NCBI GenBank assembly: GCA_024509875.1
Contig: JAMPIV010005018.1
Location: 434,001-498,000, forward strand
Source: Oreohelix idahoensis
Lineage: Eukaryota; Mollusca; Gastropoda; Stylommatophora; Oreohelicidae
DNA: 64,000 nucleotides
Direction of reading: 5' to 3'
Program-made: the position numbers and the translations under genes
In this document: piece by piece, positions 9,844 through 20,705 of the stretch
Layout of the letters: each line of letters opens with the position of its first letter
Numbering within the stretch: the first letter of the stretch is position 1
The notes under the pieces: model-generated
What the model saw: the letters and a program-made list of their open reading frames with translations, nothing else
Told to the model about the DNA's origin: nothing
Database searches by the model: none

Positions 9844-10538
9844 GCACTTCCTTGTGTGGAAAAAGTGTTGCTGCCATCAATGGTACCTATACCTTGTAGC
9901 GGTATGGCAGCTTGTGTACCCTGACAATCCCCAGAGCTATGCCAGTGGGAGATTTACTCCTGGTAGGTTCAACCAAGCTGGACTGGTCTGCGTGGGTAGG
10001 GGTCAGACAAAAGCTGGTACTCTGGTCCTCCAGGTTGGGGGTTTCAGCACAAGGCAAACACCCCTGTCTATGTAAAAAATCGCACATGTTACGGAAACAA
10101 CAATAAATGCAAAAACATTGCTGCGGGATGGACATCCGGAGTCTCAGGCTTGTATGACTGACAGTGGTGGAAGCCACTGGCATGAAAACGGATTCCCCGA
10201 CCGCAAAAAAAGAAACCAGAATTGGTTTTTGGAACGTCAGAACTATGAATGAGGCAGGAAAGCTGAGAAAAATCACAGCAGAGATGAGGAACTACAAAAT
10301 ACATATCCTGGGAATAAGCAAGAGCAGATGGACAGGTAAGGGGAGAATAAAAACAGCTACAGGGGAAACAGTACTTTATTCTGGCAGAGAGGATGGTCAG
10401 CACAACGAAGGTATAGCCATCATCCTAAAGAAAGGAATGGAAAGGTCTTTACTGGAATGAAAACCCATCAACAACAGACTGATAAGAGCAAGACTGAGAG
10501 AAAGGTTCACCAACACCACAATTATACAATGTTATACA
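9844..10538 (+). pseudogene. LINE-A 5' region and endonuclease N-terminus, inverted
   Basis: About 330 bases of 5' leader precede a plus-strand frame with TRIGFWNVRTMNEAGK (endonuclease Asn motif W-N-V-R-T), KIHILGISKSRW (the E of the usual ISETRW is K), LYSGREDGQHNEGIAIIL and, after a one-base frameshift near 10458, PINNRLIRARLRERFTNTTI. The reading stops at the target duplication. This is the 5' portion of the same insertion as 7486-9843, flipped. The short ORFs of this stretch are not independent genes. Confidence 0.87.
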
Positions 10539-10689
10539 ATTCCAGACTTTGTTCAGCTATTATTTTTAATGTGGCTATCAGGTTTGTACAGGATCTGTTC
10601 TGCCAAAACCTACTTGATTATCTCTCAATTGTTTGTCTATGGACTCTTTTAATCTCCCATGGATGATTCTGTTTAATACTTTTCCTGAC
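10539..10689 (-). pseudogene. LINE-F relic, segment 2 (RT fingers)
   Basis: Minus-strand translation reads SGKVLNRIIHGRLKESIDK and QLRDNQVGFGRTD, then LKIIAEQSLE. This is the RT block usually reading LLSVxGKVLNRII..R..A..D..LR..QAGFR. It joins segment 1 (from 11525) across the LINE-B insertion and segment 3 (to 7485) across LINE-A. Confidence 0.8.
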
Positions 10690-11524
10690 CAAAAAGTATT
10701 CCAGTAGGAAGATGAGACAGGTATTATTTCAGAGCTAGCATTTGCCAACGATTACTAAATAAGATCACATCTTCAATCCAACCTGCAAGTTTGGAAGGAA
10801 GAGCTAGAGAAGAGAGGGATGGTCATCTGCAGTTCCAAAACAAAAACCAATGTAAAATCACGAGAGGAAAGAAGACATCAGATAAAGCTGGGAGAACAGG
10901 TCCTGGTGTGGGTAAACCAGTTTAAATACCTCAGAGTTGTTACAGACTGGAAGGGAGACATTAAAGAAGAGTTAGCTACCCAAAGAGCAGCAGCTGGAAG
11001 ACTTTTTCTGGCCATAAATCAAAAATGTTTCAGCAGAAGAGAAGTTAGCAAGACAACTACAGTAGCTGTAAACCGCTCCACTTATATTTCAGCCTTGACA
11101 TATGGACGCACATCATAGACAATGACTACAACAAATAAAAGCCAGCTCCAAACATCAGAAATAAGGTACCTGAGGAAGGTGGTTGAAGTAACAAGAACAG
11201 ATATGGTCAGCATCCAGACGATATGGCAAAGCCTCAAAACCCAGCCACTGCAGACTCAAGTAGAACAGTCCCAACTACGATGGTTTGGACATGTCTGCAG
11301 AATGGAAGACAATCATCTATCATGGCAATTATGAGAAACTGAGAGCCAGGGATACAGACCTCTAGGACGAACAGACATCCACTGGGAAGACAACATTAGA
11401 GAATATCTGAAGGATCAAGGACTAGATTGGAACCAGGCCATAAGGAAGACAGCTGATAGGATAGTATGGCACTCCCTCCTCCAAACCTCTATACCTCATT
11501 GTAGAAGAGAGATGACTAAGTAAG
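10690..11524 (+). pseudogene. LINE-B fragment: RT C-terminus and 3' end
   Basis: A 5'-truncated insertion with an imperfect 13-bp duplication (TACTTTTCCTGAC at 10677-10689, TATTTTTTCTGAC at 11525-11537) lies in LINE-F. Frames give ISELAFANDY (the FADD motif decayed to FAND), LQVWKEELEKRGMVIC, YLRKVVEVTRTDM, QSQLRWFGHVCRM, and a C-terminus ending near HCRREMTK. The 3' tail is TAAGTAAGTA. It matches the long LINE-B copy at 24800-27905 and supplies the 3' end that copy lacks. In-frame stops are present at about 11119 and 11334. Confidence 0.85.
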
Positions 11525-12290
11525 TATTTTTTCTGACACTGACAGTAACATTATTCCTCTATAATTTGTGCACTCTTGTAAATTTCCTTTCTTAGGTAAC
11601 TTTACTAGATAACCTTCTGTCCATTCTGCTGGTATTTCCTCTCTCAACGGTGGTGGTAATTTCCCCTCTGCTGCAAACTGCTCCTGACACGAACAAAGCA
11701 CTGTGTCGGGCAAACCTCAGAGGTTTTCGCGAACTGATGATAACACAGCCTGCACTTAAGACAACAAAGATCGCAATGCAATCCACAAAAAGCCCAAGGC
11801 CAATGTCTAATCTCCTGTATGGATGGTTTTGGATTTTGTTATTGTTTGTCCCTGTTTATTTTATTACTTTCATTTTGTTTTGTATTTTCCAAGCATACTA
11901 AAATTTGATTAGCATTGGATATTACAAATGTATGCTATTATTTGACCTTGATAATGTTGCATGCCTAAATAATGATCAAAGTACTTGTGTGAATGAAAGG
12001 ATACAGACTGCAAGATGAGAGAGAGAGAGGAAGGATAGAATGTTAGATGGGTATGCTTGCCCAATTCTTAACCCTTTGAAAATGAAGTTTGTTTGTTTGT
12101 TCTCTCTCCCAGACTTGACCAAGTAGTTTGTATAATATCTCTGTAGAGGTATCAATATCTGTTTTGGTGGTCTCTGCTGGAATGCCATCTATTTTCGTCA
12201 GCCCTTCAATGGTATTCAAATGGCTTGCTCGCTTTACGAACAAGCGGTTTCTCAGCGAATGAACACTGTGACACACATTATACACAGATT
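11525..12290 (-). pseudogene. LINE-F relic, segment 1 (RT start)
   Basis: Minus-strand frames give KIDGIPAETTKTDIDTSTEI and LYKLLGQVWEREQ (12043-12285), then REEIPAEWTEGYLVKLPKKG and CTNYRGIMLLSVSEK (11516-11650). These are the standard opening RT blocks of RTE/CR1-type LINEs. Between about 11710 and 12040 the homology is lost; that part may be an insertion or simple decay. Order and orientation place this upstream of segments 2 and 3. Confidence 0.75.
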
Positions 12291-12624
12291 TTTTAGTTTT
12301 ATTTTTGGAACAAAAGATTGTGCTAACAGAAGATCATGATCTGAAACTACATCTGCTCATCTATATACCTTAACATCAAGTAATCATCATTAGAAAGAGC
12401 GGTTTATATATTTTGTGTTTACTTAATTCATAAATTTCATATTTTGCCAATAATTCATCTTGGTGTTCTTAATAGAATTTAAAAGTCACGACAGTGCTTG
12501 ATATTGTCCTTTAAACTGTCTTTTGATTTGTTTACAAAATGAACAAGAACTTTATCTGGCGGTGACCGGGGATGCATTTTTTCATGGACCGCCGCAGGTG
12601 CTAAAAATCCTCGGTACGCCACTG
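12291..12624. other. Non-coding stretch ending in a hAT-like terminus
   Basis: Mostly AT-rich sequence without ORFs. The last bases, read on the minus strand from 12624, are CAGTGGCGTACCGAGG, which resembles hAT-type element ends. I find no partner end in the window, so this may be a lone end or a coincidence. From 12625 to 12955 I see only AT-rich sequence. Confidence 0.3.
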
Positions 12625-12956
12625 CCTCAAACATGTAAAATTTGCTGCAAGGGATTTTATGTCTGGACTAAAGGTAGCCAAAAATAAAAATTAAAATTAA
12701 AAAAAAAAAACCACACACGTCTGCATATAGAGTACAAACACAAACAAATTATGATGTGTGTGGTGGATGTGTATAAATAACACTTATTACGTTACATATT
12801 TGTTGATAGTGGTAATATATTGAGCACAAGTTACATTTATGTTAAAAAGTGGTAAAGCATTACTGAGTAAATTGTCCCCAGCAGGATATACAGATGTGGA
12901 ACTGCTCCTCATACTCTCTCCCTGCAAGAACATGACCATCTTCCTCAGCTTCACTT

Positions 12957-13243
12957 TCTATCTTTACTGTGTGCCCCTGAAAACAAAATATTGAACATAT
13001 TCAAGTTTGAAACAAACCACTTCAATCTTAAACATTGCTCCAGTTTGACAACTATCTTCACTGTGTGTCCCTGGAAACAAAATATTGAACATATTCAAGT
13101 TTGAAACAAACCACTTCAGTCTTAAACATTGCTCCAGTTTGACAACTATCTTCACTGTGTGTCCCTGGAAACAAAATATTGAACATATTCAAGTTTGAAA
13201 CAAACCACTTCAGTCTTAAACATTGCCCCAGTTTGACAACTAC
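12957..13243. repeat. 94-bp tandem repeat, three copies
   Basis: The spacing between identical GACAACTA landmarks is exactly 94 bases (13047, 13141, 13235). Units contain CACTGTGTGTCCCTGGAAAC, AAAATATTGAACATATTCAA and CCACTTCAGTCTTAAACATT. The overlapping minus-strand ORFs are repeat read-through, not genes. From 13245 to 14440 I see no gene. Confidence 0.95.
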
Positions 13244-14445
13244 ATGATACATTTTTATGTGTAATTTATTTTATTATCTCAACTGTTTATGCCTCTGTCC
13301 CTGATGAAGATGTTATATTACATTTACATATACTACACAGTTACAGAAAAAAAAACACAAAGAACCTAGCATTGTGGTAATAAGTAATAACATGTTTAAA
13401 TAGACAATATTTTAACATATTTCTCAGTTTAACTCACTTTGGCTGTATACAAATTTGTTATCAAGAATTAAAAAGAAAACTCACTATAAAATATGTACTG
13501 ATGTCCTGTTTTATGTTTTGATCCAGGACTGTGAACTTCTGTTCCATATTTTTATTCCAATCTGAAAAGAAAAATGAATTATAGGTAACAAAATTTCAGA
13601 CAATTTGTTGCATGCTGGTTATTTGAGATATTGATATCACATGAAATTTCACTCAATTTTTTTTTTAAATAATGGTGAAAAACATAACAACCTTATAATG
13701 ATTTTCTTCTGAATGATTCAGAGCTGTCAAGTGCATGCAAAATGTGTATATGATCATTTTTTTAAAATTTGTAACTTCCTTCTATAATCTATCTATATGT
13801 GTGCTTTATGCACTACACTAATGCATGTGAGACAGTAAAACATAAGAAAATTATTTTAAAAATGCTAGAAAGCATCAACATCGATGGTAAGGACCTGAGA
13901 ATTATAAACAACATGTACTGGTAACAAACATCAGCTATGACAATTAGCAGCCACATAGGAACATTTTAGCAGATTAAAATAGGGTGTTATACATGTTTTA
14001 TGATAGTATGTCTGTGATGGCATTTTAGACAGTTTGTGGCATACTAATTTATTTGAGTGATTCAGAGATTTTCAAATGTATACTAAATTTGTGTAAGATC
14101 ATGTTTGAAAAATGTAACTTGTCCCATTAGATAGCTAGAATCTAAGTTTCATATAATATAAACATCTGGGAATTTGTGCAAGAGTTTTTTTTTTTTGTGT
14201 ACTGTTCTTGACATCAGATATACAGACACGTTACACATTTTGCCAGAAATTTCTACATTTTAGTAAATTCTTTCACAGAATAATGAAATAAACGAAAGTA
14301 ATTTGATATAAATTTTCCTATTTAGCCACTTTATTTTATTTTGTCAACAACAGATCTCTTCTGTTCCTTACCTTTTAGTTTCCTGTCAGGTACAGTGTAG
14401 TCACATTTTATGTTAGAGAAGCACTAATGAGGACCTCACATAATT

Positions 14446-15226
14446 GTGTTCTCACAGGAATAAATGTAAAGTAGGGCGTGTGTTCTCACAGGAATAAATG
14501 TAGGGGATGTGTTCTCACAGGAATAAATGTAGGGGGTGTGTTCTCACAGGAATAAATGTAGGGGGTGTGTTCTCACAGGAATAAATGTAGGGGGTGTGTT
14601 CTCACAGGAATAAATGTAGGGGTGTGTTCTCACAGGAATAAATGTAAAGTGGGGGGGGGGGGGGGGTGTTCTCACAGGAATAAAAGTAGGTTGTGTTTTC
14701 ACAAGAATAAATGTAAAGTAAAAGGTTGTGTTCTCACAGGAATAAATGTATGTTGTGTGTTCTCACAGGAATAAATGTAAAGTAGGGGATGTGTTCTCAC
14801 ATTATTAAATGTAGGGTGTTTGTTCTCACAGGATTAAATGTAGAGGGTGTGTTCTCACAGGAATAAATTTAAAGTAGGGGATGTGTTCTCACAGGATTAA
14901 ATGTAGGGTGTTTGTTCTCACAGGATTAAATGTAGGGGGTGTGTTCTCACAGGAATAAATTTAAAGTAGGGGATGTGTTCTCACAGGATTAAATGTAGGG
15001 TGTTTGTTCTCACAGGATTAAATGTAGGGGGTGTGTTCTCACAGGAATAAATTTAAAGTAGGGGATGTGTTCTCACAGGATTAAATGTAGGGTGTGTGTT
15101 CTCACAGAAATAAATGTAAATTAGGGGATGTGTTCTCACAGGATTAAATGTAGGGCATGTGTTCTCACAGGAATAAATGTAAAGTATGGGGTTTGTTCTC
15201 AAGGGAATAAATGTAGGGTGTGTGTT
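14446..15226. repeat. G-rich minisatellite, roughly 28 short units
   Basis: The array is built on TGTTCTCACAGGAATAAATG followed by a variable G-rich spacer (TAGGGGG, TAAAGTAGGGGAT, TAGGGTGTT). A higher-order unit made of a GGATTAAATG variant plus a GGAATAAATTTAAAG variant recurs from about 14820 to 15060. A run of about 17 G lies near 14650. Short ORFs across the array on both strands are repeat translation. Confidence 0.95.
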
Positions 15227-15239
15227 CTCCATAACTTCA

Positions 15240-17040
15240 TTTTTACAGTGTAAGATTAACATTGATACATGATGTATGACTCTGGAAAGTGCTAAAAGTG
15301 CATGTGTTGATTATAACACAAAACACTGTGCATCGAAAGAGTAGCAATTCATGATCACTAAGTTTTTTTATATATAAAGAACAGCATGAGACTATTATCA
15401 TGTTTTATATCATACTAATTCAAATGCTAATAGATTTGTAGATGTCATTTCTCATTTTAAAACTGTATTGTGTATAATTTATTAATATATTTTTTGCGTA
15501 AGGAGTTTTGGGCGTTTGTAAGGTTCTTTTTTTTTTACACAGGTTTTTGTCTCAGGAGGTTGACAGGTATTTTATTAGCTAGTTCATATCAGTAATCGAA
15601 TATGAGCTGGGAATACTCATGCTGTCAATATTACAATGTAAGTGGCTATGAACACCATCAAATTGAAGGGATGCTTATCATCATGGGCTGTGCATGAGAT
15701 AAACTCACTGTAACCATGAAGTACATACTTGGATCAGTATTGATTAGGTCCAGATATGTGATGGCCCAGACAAAAAGCCTATATGCTGATAACCACAGAC
15801 TGAAGACATCTCCTGCATGGGAACATAGATGGCATAAACGCAGTATGAATAAAGAGGGATATCATGAATGGTAGAGGGAACAATAGGGCAGGTGATCACA
15901 GTTAAAAATATGTTCAAAGGGGAAGAGTGGAGTAAGTAATGTTAGAACATTAAAATATCAGCAAGTCATCAACAGCTTTGGTAGGTAGTGCAGAGCTTGA
16001 GGTCATGGAAAAGTAGAGCTGGAAATTAATCAACAAATAAATGATTATAGCAAGAACAAAAACAAATATATAATGATTAGTGAGGCATGGCAGTGGAAAA
16101 TGAAGATCTTGTGAGGTACAGGTGCTACATGTTGTTGATGAAAAAATAAAATCACATACAAAAATCAGTTCAAACACTTCAAGCTTTCTTATTACTCTAC
16201 TTCCTTCCTGTCCCTTTTTATTTTTATTTTTTGTTTGTTGTTACACTGTGACAGATACGAGCAGACAACTTTTAGAAAATGGAAAAACACACACATGCAA
16301 AAACTCACACAATTTACAAATTTAAATTAGCATCATCACCATAGGGCCTATATTGTTATTATAACTGAGATTAAACTGAATATTTTTATTCATTCATTTT
16401 TAAAAAAATAATAGAAGTCTGGATAAGGAGACTGCATCTCTTATGTTGCCCAGACAGACCATTGGTACATACATTATAGTTAGTCTTAACCTTACCACAA
16501 GCCAGTTTCAAGTTTTGTCAAACAGTTTTAACTCACAAGTAGTAATAAACATCACTTTGCCCTTTACATTTATCTGAAAGCCATATCTTGCACCAGCGTG
16601 ATAAATGTCTAAATTTGAAATGAAAATGTAAAAATACCTGGCAATGAGCTGGTTTAAATTGTTTCAATACATTGGCACAAGTGTGTGAACATTTTGGAAT
16701 GTGGAAAACAATTTTATGAAGCTGAAATTTTATTTGTATACTTCTTTATATCTGTTTCTAGTGCTGCTGATCATTTGTTTTTGAGCAATGGCAATTGATT
16801 CCTTGTCTTAACACTGGCTGTAAGCTGATCAAGAACGGCTGCTTATTTCTCAGTGAACAGAAAAGAATTATAGCGACAGTAGTTTTTCAGTTAGTCTTAG
16901 TGATTCAGTCGACGACTTTGCTAAGACTTCATGTTAGAATATTCATGAAAGTAATTAATCTAATGGGGATACTGAGCAGCTGAATGAACAGGCATGCGGT
17001 ACCATAAGAACTGCTAAACTTTCAGTCAGTAAAGGGAAAG
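15240..17040. other. AT-rich stretch without recognisable genes
   Basis: No ORF here looks like a protein family I know; the longest frames (about 75 residues) lack any domain. No structural RNA or clear repeat is evident. Part of the right end may belong to the piggyBac relic that becomes recognisable from about 17330. Confidence 0.5.
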
Positions 17041-17049
17041 ACAAGCATA

Positions 17050-18690
17050 AAAACTCAATTCAAACAACCAGTAAAGTTAACAGTACAGCTACAAGTTAAG
17101 AAGCAAGTAGAGTCTCACAAGATATACCAGAGTGGATAGAAATTTCTGAAGGCTTGACACAGAATGCATTTCAGTTTTGTCAAAAGGTGTGACTAAGGGG
17201 CTTGACCTGTCAACCTCACTGAAATGATATAGTGTTTTATTTACTGATGAAATTAAAGATTACATGTGTCAGTGTATCAGTTATTATGCCAAACTCAAAT
17301 GTATTCAGAATAATCCTTCAAAACAATATTTAATGTATGCTAGGTGAACAAAAGTCACTTGCCCTGAACTGGATAAATTTACTACTGTCCTAATAAATAT
17401 ATGGATTCAGTAGAAACCATTCATCCGTGACTACTGGTCCACATCTGCAGAATTGTAAACACCTTGGTTTAGTCACACGTTTTCAAGAAATAGAAATGAA
17501 GCATTATATCATATTATATTTCATGTCTCTGATGACTTTCACAAGGAAAAGAAAAAGCTGAACCCTTTACGAACATTTTGTTACAAAAATGTCAGAATGC
17601 CTTTCAATCATTCCAAAATCTCAGTTTGGATGAAACATGCATAGGGTACAAAAGCTGATGGCAATACAAGAAAAATAAATCCACATAAACCAAGCAGATA
17701 TCACATTAGTGATTGGTTTGTGTGAATCAGCAACTTGATATGTGAAACATGTTTACATATTTTGTTTCAGATATATCATATGTTCCTGAAGTGGATTCAA
17801 ACAGTGGGCAAGCTGTAAAGATTTGTCAGACCCTAATACAGCCTTTGGATACATGCCGCCATTTTTTTTTAAAGGTAAGAATTACATCTCAAGAGAACTG
17901 ACTGGCTTCTTACTGGAGAAGAAACAATATTAGACTGGCAACTCCTAACATTATCTTAAGACATTTCTCTTTGAAACTGAAGACTTTGTACCTTAGTTAT
18001 CTTTGAATACAGATGGTACATGACACAAACAAGCAAGATGTTGTGTACAGCTTTTAGAGATAAAAAGGCCAAGAAATCAATTGGTCTTGTGTTTTCTCAG
18101 GCCTAAGTAGAGATCATAACCACATGGAAGAACATTGTAAAGCTGAAAATTATAGATGAATACAACAATTCAATGAATGGGTATTTCTTCTTCTTCTTCT
18201 TCGTTCATCCTGAAAAGGACAGTGGTTGCGTTGTGTCTGTTTACGCCTAAGCTGTGATATCTGCACCTTTCGGTCGACACATCCGACTTCTGCACGGCAT
18301 TTTTTAGGACCGGGTTTGCCTTCCCATTTCGATCCACACTCGCTCAGCCAGACTGCACAGCTGCAGACTGTTTCCAGGACCACCACGTGGAGGTGGAGTG
18401 CGGTCTTGACCAGCTCTGGTTTGCTGGTCCTGACGCAGGCAGTCAAACTATGAGTCGCTGACTGCGGTCTCTATTGCTGCGTCTTGAGGTCCCAATGAAT
18501 GGGTATGACCTCCTAGACCAACGAGGTGGCTGTTATGGTGTACATAAAAAAACATTTTTTTTAAATATCTGGAAAAAATGTTTCTGTTTGCTTGAAGTAG
18601 AGGAGGTCAGTACTTCAATGTTATACTGTTTTCACCACGCCCCACTTCATGAGAAATATGCTTCACCAACTAAATGAAGCTTCTGCTGTT
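17050..18690 (+). pseudogene. Second piggyBac-type transposase relic, interrupted by a SINE
   Basis: Plus-strand frames, with many shifts, show family blocks in order: HILFHVSDDFHK-like text at about 17510, FQSFQNLSLDETCIG near 17600 (the DE motif with a catalytic Asp), KPSRYHISDW near 17690, YVPEVDPNSGQAVKI near 17775 and QPLDTCRHFFF near 17840. After the SINE comes YDLLDQRGGCYGVHKKTF near 18500 (the MxGVDxxDQ...Y block). It differs in sequence from the piggyBac relic at 1128-2529, so it is a separate family. No terminal repeats or TTAA pair could be identified. Confidence 0.8.
18185..18492 (-). mobile_element. SINE-like insertion with (GAA)n tail and 14-bp duplication
   Basis: Flanked by CAATGAATGGGTAT at 18171-18184 and 18493-18506. 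On the minus strand the insert starts GGACCTCAAGACGCAGC and ends GGATGAACGAAGAAGAAG. The tail resembles the LINE-A 3' end (GGATCAAAGAAGAAGAAG), suggesting LINE-A machinery mobilised it. I see no clear pol III A and B boxes, so a 5'-truncated LINE 3' end is the alternative. The 98-residue minus-strand ORF across it is not supported as a gene. Confidence 0.85.
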
Positions 18691-19074
18691 CTGAGTACAC
18701 TAACTATTCAAGACAATGTAGCTAATGATATTGTTGGACCTCAAGTATTTATGACTACCACAAAAGCATAAGATTAGTGGCAACATTGTTCTGGGAAAAA
18801 TAAAATAGAATTTGGTATATGTAAATAATACTAGTTTTAGTAGTTTAATCTTTGGCTTTTACAGAAATTGTTTTCAAAAAAGAATCATAACAATTATATC
18901 CGTGAAGTGATTGTGACAAGAAAGGGTTGATATGTTTTAAAATGAATGTACATTTACTTAATCTGTTTTTACAGTTATTTTCTATCAGGTCTACACTTCA
19001 CGAGACACAGACACTTTTTCACATAACATAATAGTTTAAAAACATTTGACAAGATTTATTAGCCCTGTTCCCAT

Positions 19075-19365
19075 ATTTGTGGTTAGTGCAAAGGCTTCTT
19101 AGCTCGATGGTCCATGGTTTGATCCTGAGTTGAGGTAGGATTTTTTAGACCACAAATGGCTCCGAGGTCAACCCAACCTCATGAATTTGGTACAAAAGCA
19201 ACTTGTGTAAGGTTAAGGCAGCCAGCCTGATGCTGGCCACATCACCCCTAGTCTGTCGATGTTCAAGAAAATATGGGTCTAACACCATAATCCTAGTATG
19301 TCGATGGTCAAGAAAATATGGGTCTAACACCATATTCCTAGTATGCCTCAATGGGTGTGTAGTGG
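19075..19365 (+). mobile_element. tRNA-derived SINE with an internal ~53-bp duplication
   Basis: The head TTAGTGCAAAGGCTTCTTAG followed by GGTTTGATCC (B-box-like; consensus GGTTCGANTCC) suggests a tRNA-derived pol III promoter. The body contains two tandem copies of a segment with TGTCGATGGTCAAGAAAATA and GGGTCTAACACCATA. The end reads GGTTTCCTTTACCTTT. The same 3' end occurs at 28612-28735. From 18700 to 19070 and 19370 to 20110 I see no genes. Confidence 0.7.
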
Positions 19366-20124
19366 TTTCCTTTACCTTTTACTGCCTGATTTTAAAACAT
19401 CACCTGAAGAGACATTCTGTACCAATTTTTGGTGCGTTTTTACAGAAATATGTTGCTTTGAAGAGAAAAAAAAAATTACATCCTTGAACTGACTGTAATA
19501 CAAATGTGTAGGCCTAGATAAGTTTCAAACTAAATGTGTACTGGTATTCTGAACATTTTATTGCTATTATACAAGTGTAAGTTCACATTTTTTTTTTCTT
19601 TTTCAGTCAGGCCTACACTTCTCAAGACTTGACAGATAGGGCCTACTTTTTCACACCAAATAACATTTTATAGCATTTCACAAGATTCCTCAGCCGATTA
19701 CCCTCGTTTTTATGGAGGTCTATAACATATGCACTTACTAAAATAATATAGTTGTTGTTTAAGATGTTGCCTTCTAAGGGCGAGGCATGTTACTTCTAAC
19801 CTAGACTAAAGTCCGTTGGTTATATCCGAGCACAATTCGCCATTCAAAAATAAGTAAACTCTGTTAACTGAAGCGCTGTGTTGATGAAATATAAGCCCAG
19901 AAAATGACGACTAGCATCCATCAGCTAGCTGAAATAGCCTCGAAAAGGACTGCTAACCCGACTAAGGTTGATAGACCGGTAATGTTCGCCTATAGCCCCA
20001 CCGATGTCCTATTGTAACTTTTCGTTTACTTTGTACATCGACTTTAAGCAAACATTCGTACGATATCCATATCGACTTTTTAATCAAGATTTAACGCGGG
20101 GAAACAATATGAATTTTGCGTTTC

Positions 20125-20385
20125 TGTCGCTGCAGCATACTTGTTTGTGCCACGTACTTCTCGTGGCTAAGGTCATGGGTTCGATTCATGGTATCATCGC
20201 GCTCCAGTCTACCCAGCTGTAAATGGATACCTGACTTTGCTCTTGAGTTAGGGAAGGAAAAGTATCGAGGAAGGGAACTGGTCACCCCACCTCTTGATGC
20301 TGGACCTAGTATTGTGAAGTCTCTAACACTTCATTCTCCTACGGCAGTATCTGAAATGGGACTATCTTTACCTTTATATATATAT
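20125..20385 (+). mobile_element. tRNA-derived SINE, second family
   Basis: It has a tRNA-like head with GTGGCTAAGGTCATGGGTTC and B box GGTTCGATTC, then a body containing ACCCAGCTGTAAATGGATAC. That block resembles conserved cores of invertebrate SINEs. The tail ends CTATCTTTACCTTTATATAT, like the SINE at 19075 and 28612, so the two families may share a LINE partner. The overlapping 141-residue ORF is SINE plus (TA)n translation. Confidence 0.7.
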
Positions 20386-20390
20386 ATATG

Positions 20391-20413
20391 CTCTTTAATA
20401 ATTATAATCACAG

Positions 20414-20502
<89 letters not shown>

Positions 20503-20529
20503 CACAATTTGATTATAATTATTAAAGAG
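20391..20529. repeat. 20-bp perfect inverted repeat enclosing (TA)n
   Basis: CTCTTTAATAATTATAATCA at 20391-20410 is the exact reverse complement of 20510-20529. The ~99-base spacer is almost pure TA (about 20420-20500). The whole can fold into a long hairpin or cruciform. A poly-A run (20544-20562) and a (CA)n run follow. Confidence 0.93.
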
Positions 20530-20589
20530 AGTCAGAGGTAAACCAAAAAAAAAAAAAAAAAAAGAAACACACACACAGACAAGATAACT

Positions 20590-20705
20590 AGATACAGAAC
20601 TGAAAAAGAAGAGGAATTCGTGGAAAGACCTCGCGCGAAAGGCATCTGACAAGAGGATTTGGCATGCGTTTGTTGAAGGCCTATGCTCCTTGGGGAGCTA
20701 ACAGG
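20590..20705 (+). mobile_element. LINE-E 3' end fragment
   Basis: GATTTGGCATGCGTTTGTTG and CTATGCTCCTTGGGGAG match the 3' end at 3340-3420 (reverse strand) and 61705-61770. Only the terminal ~100 bases are present. From 20710 to about 21390 I see AT-rich sequence without genes. Confidence 0.65.

Larger units (their letters stand above)
7486..10538 (-). mobile_element. LINE-A insertion with 5' inversion (twin-primed)
   Basis: The insertion is bounded by the 11-bp duplication ATTCCAGACTT at 7475-7485 and 10539-10549. The 3' part (7486 to about 9843) lies on the minus strand and ends in a (GAA)-like tail (TTTCTTCTTTCTTTGATCC on the plus strand). The 5' part (about 9844-10538) lies on the plus strand. 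The two parts encode the C-terminal and N-terminal portions of the same endonuclease, with roughly 80-100 residues missing between them. A single target duplication around both shows they arrived together, as twin priming predicts. The target was an older LINE (F). Confidence 0.9.

Noticed and set aside
12964..13252. Two overlapping minus-strand ORFs with repeated FKLEYVQYF text
   Set aside because: Pure product of the 94-bp tandem repeat.
14565..15262. Cys/Asn-rich repeat ORFs on both strands
   Set aside because: They translate the minisatellite in frames kept open by unit length; no start context or domain.
18150..18453. 98-residue (minus) and 75-residue (plus) ORFs as small genes
   Set aside because: They lie within a SINE-like insertion bounded by a target duplication and match no protein family.
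20395..20652. ORFs of repeated YI residues (also at 28586-28894 and 30141-30484)
   Set aside because: They are translations of (TA)n microsatellites with no independent support.
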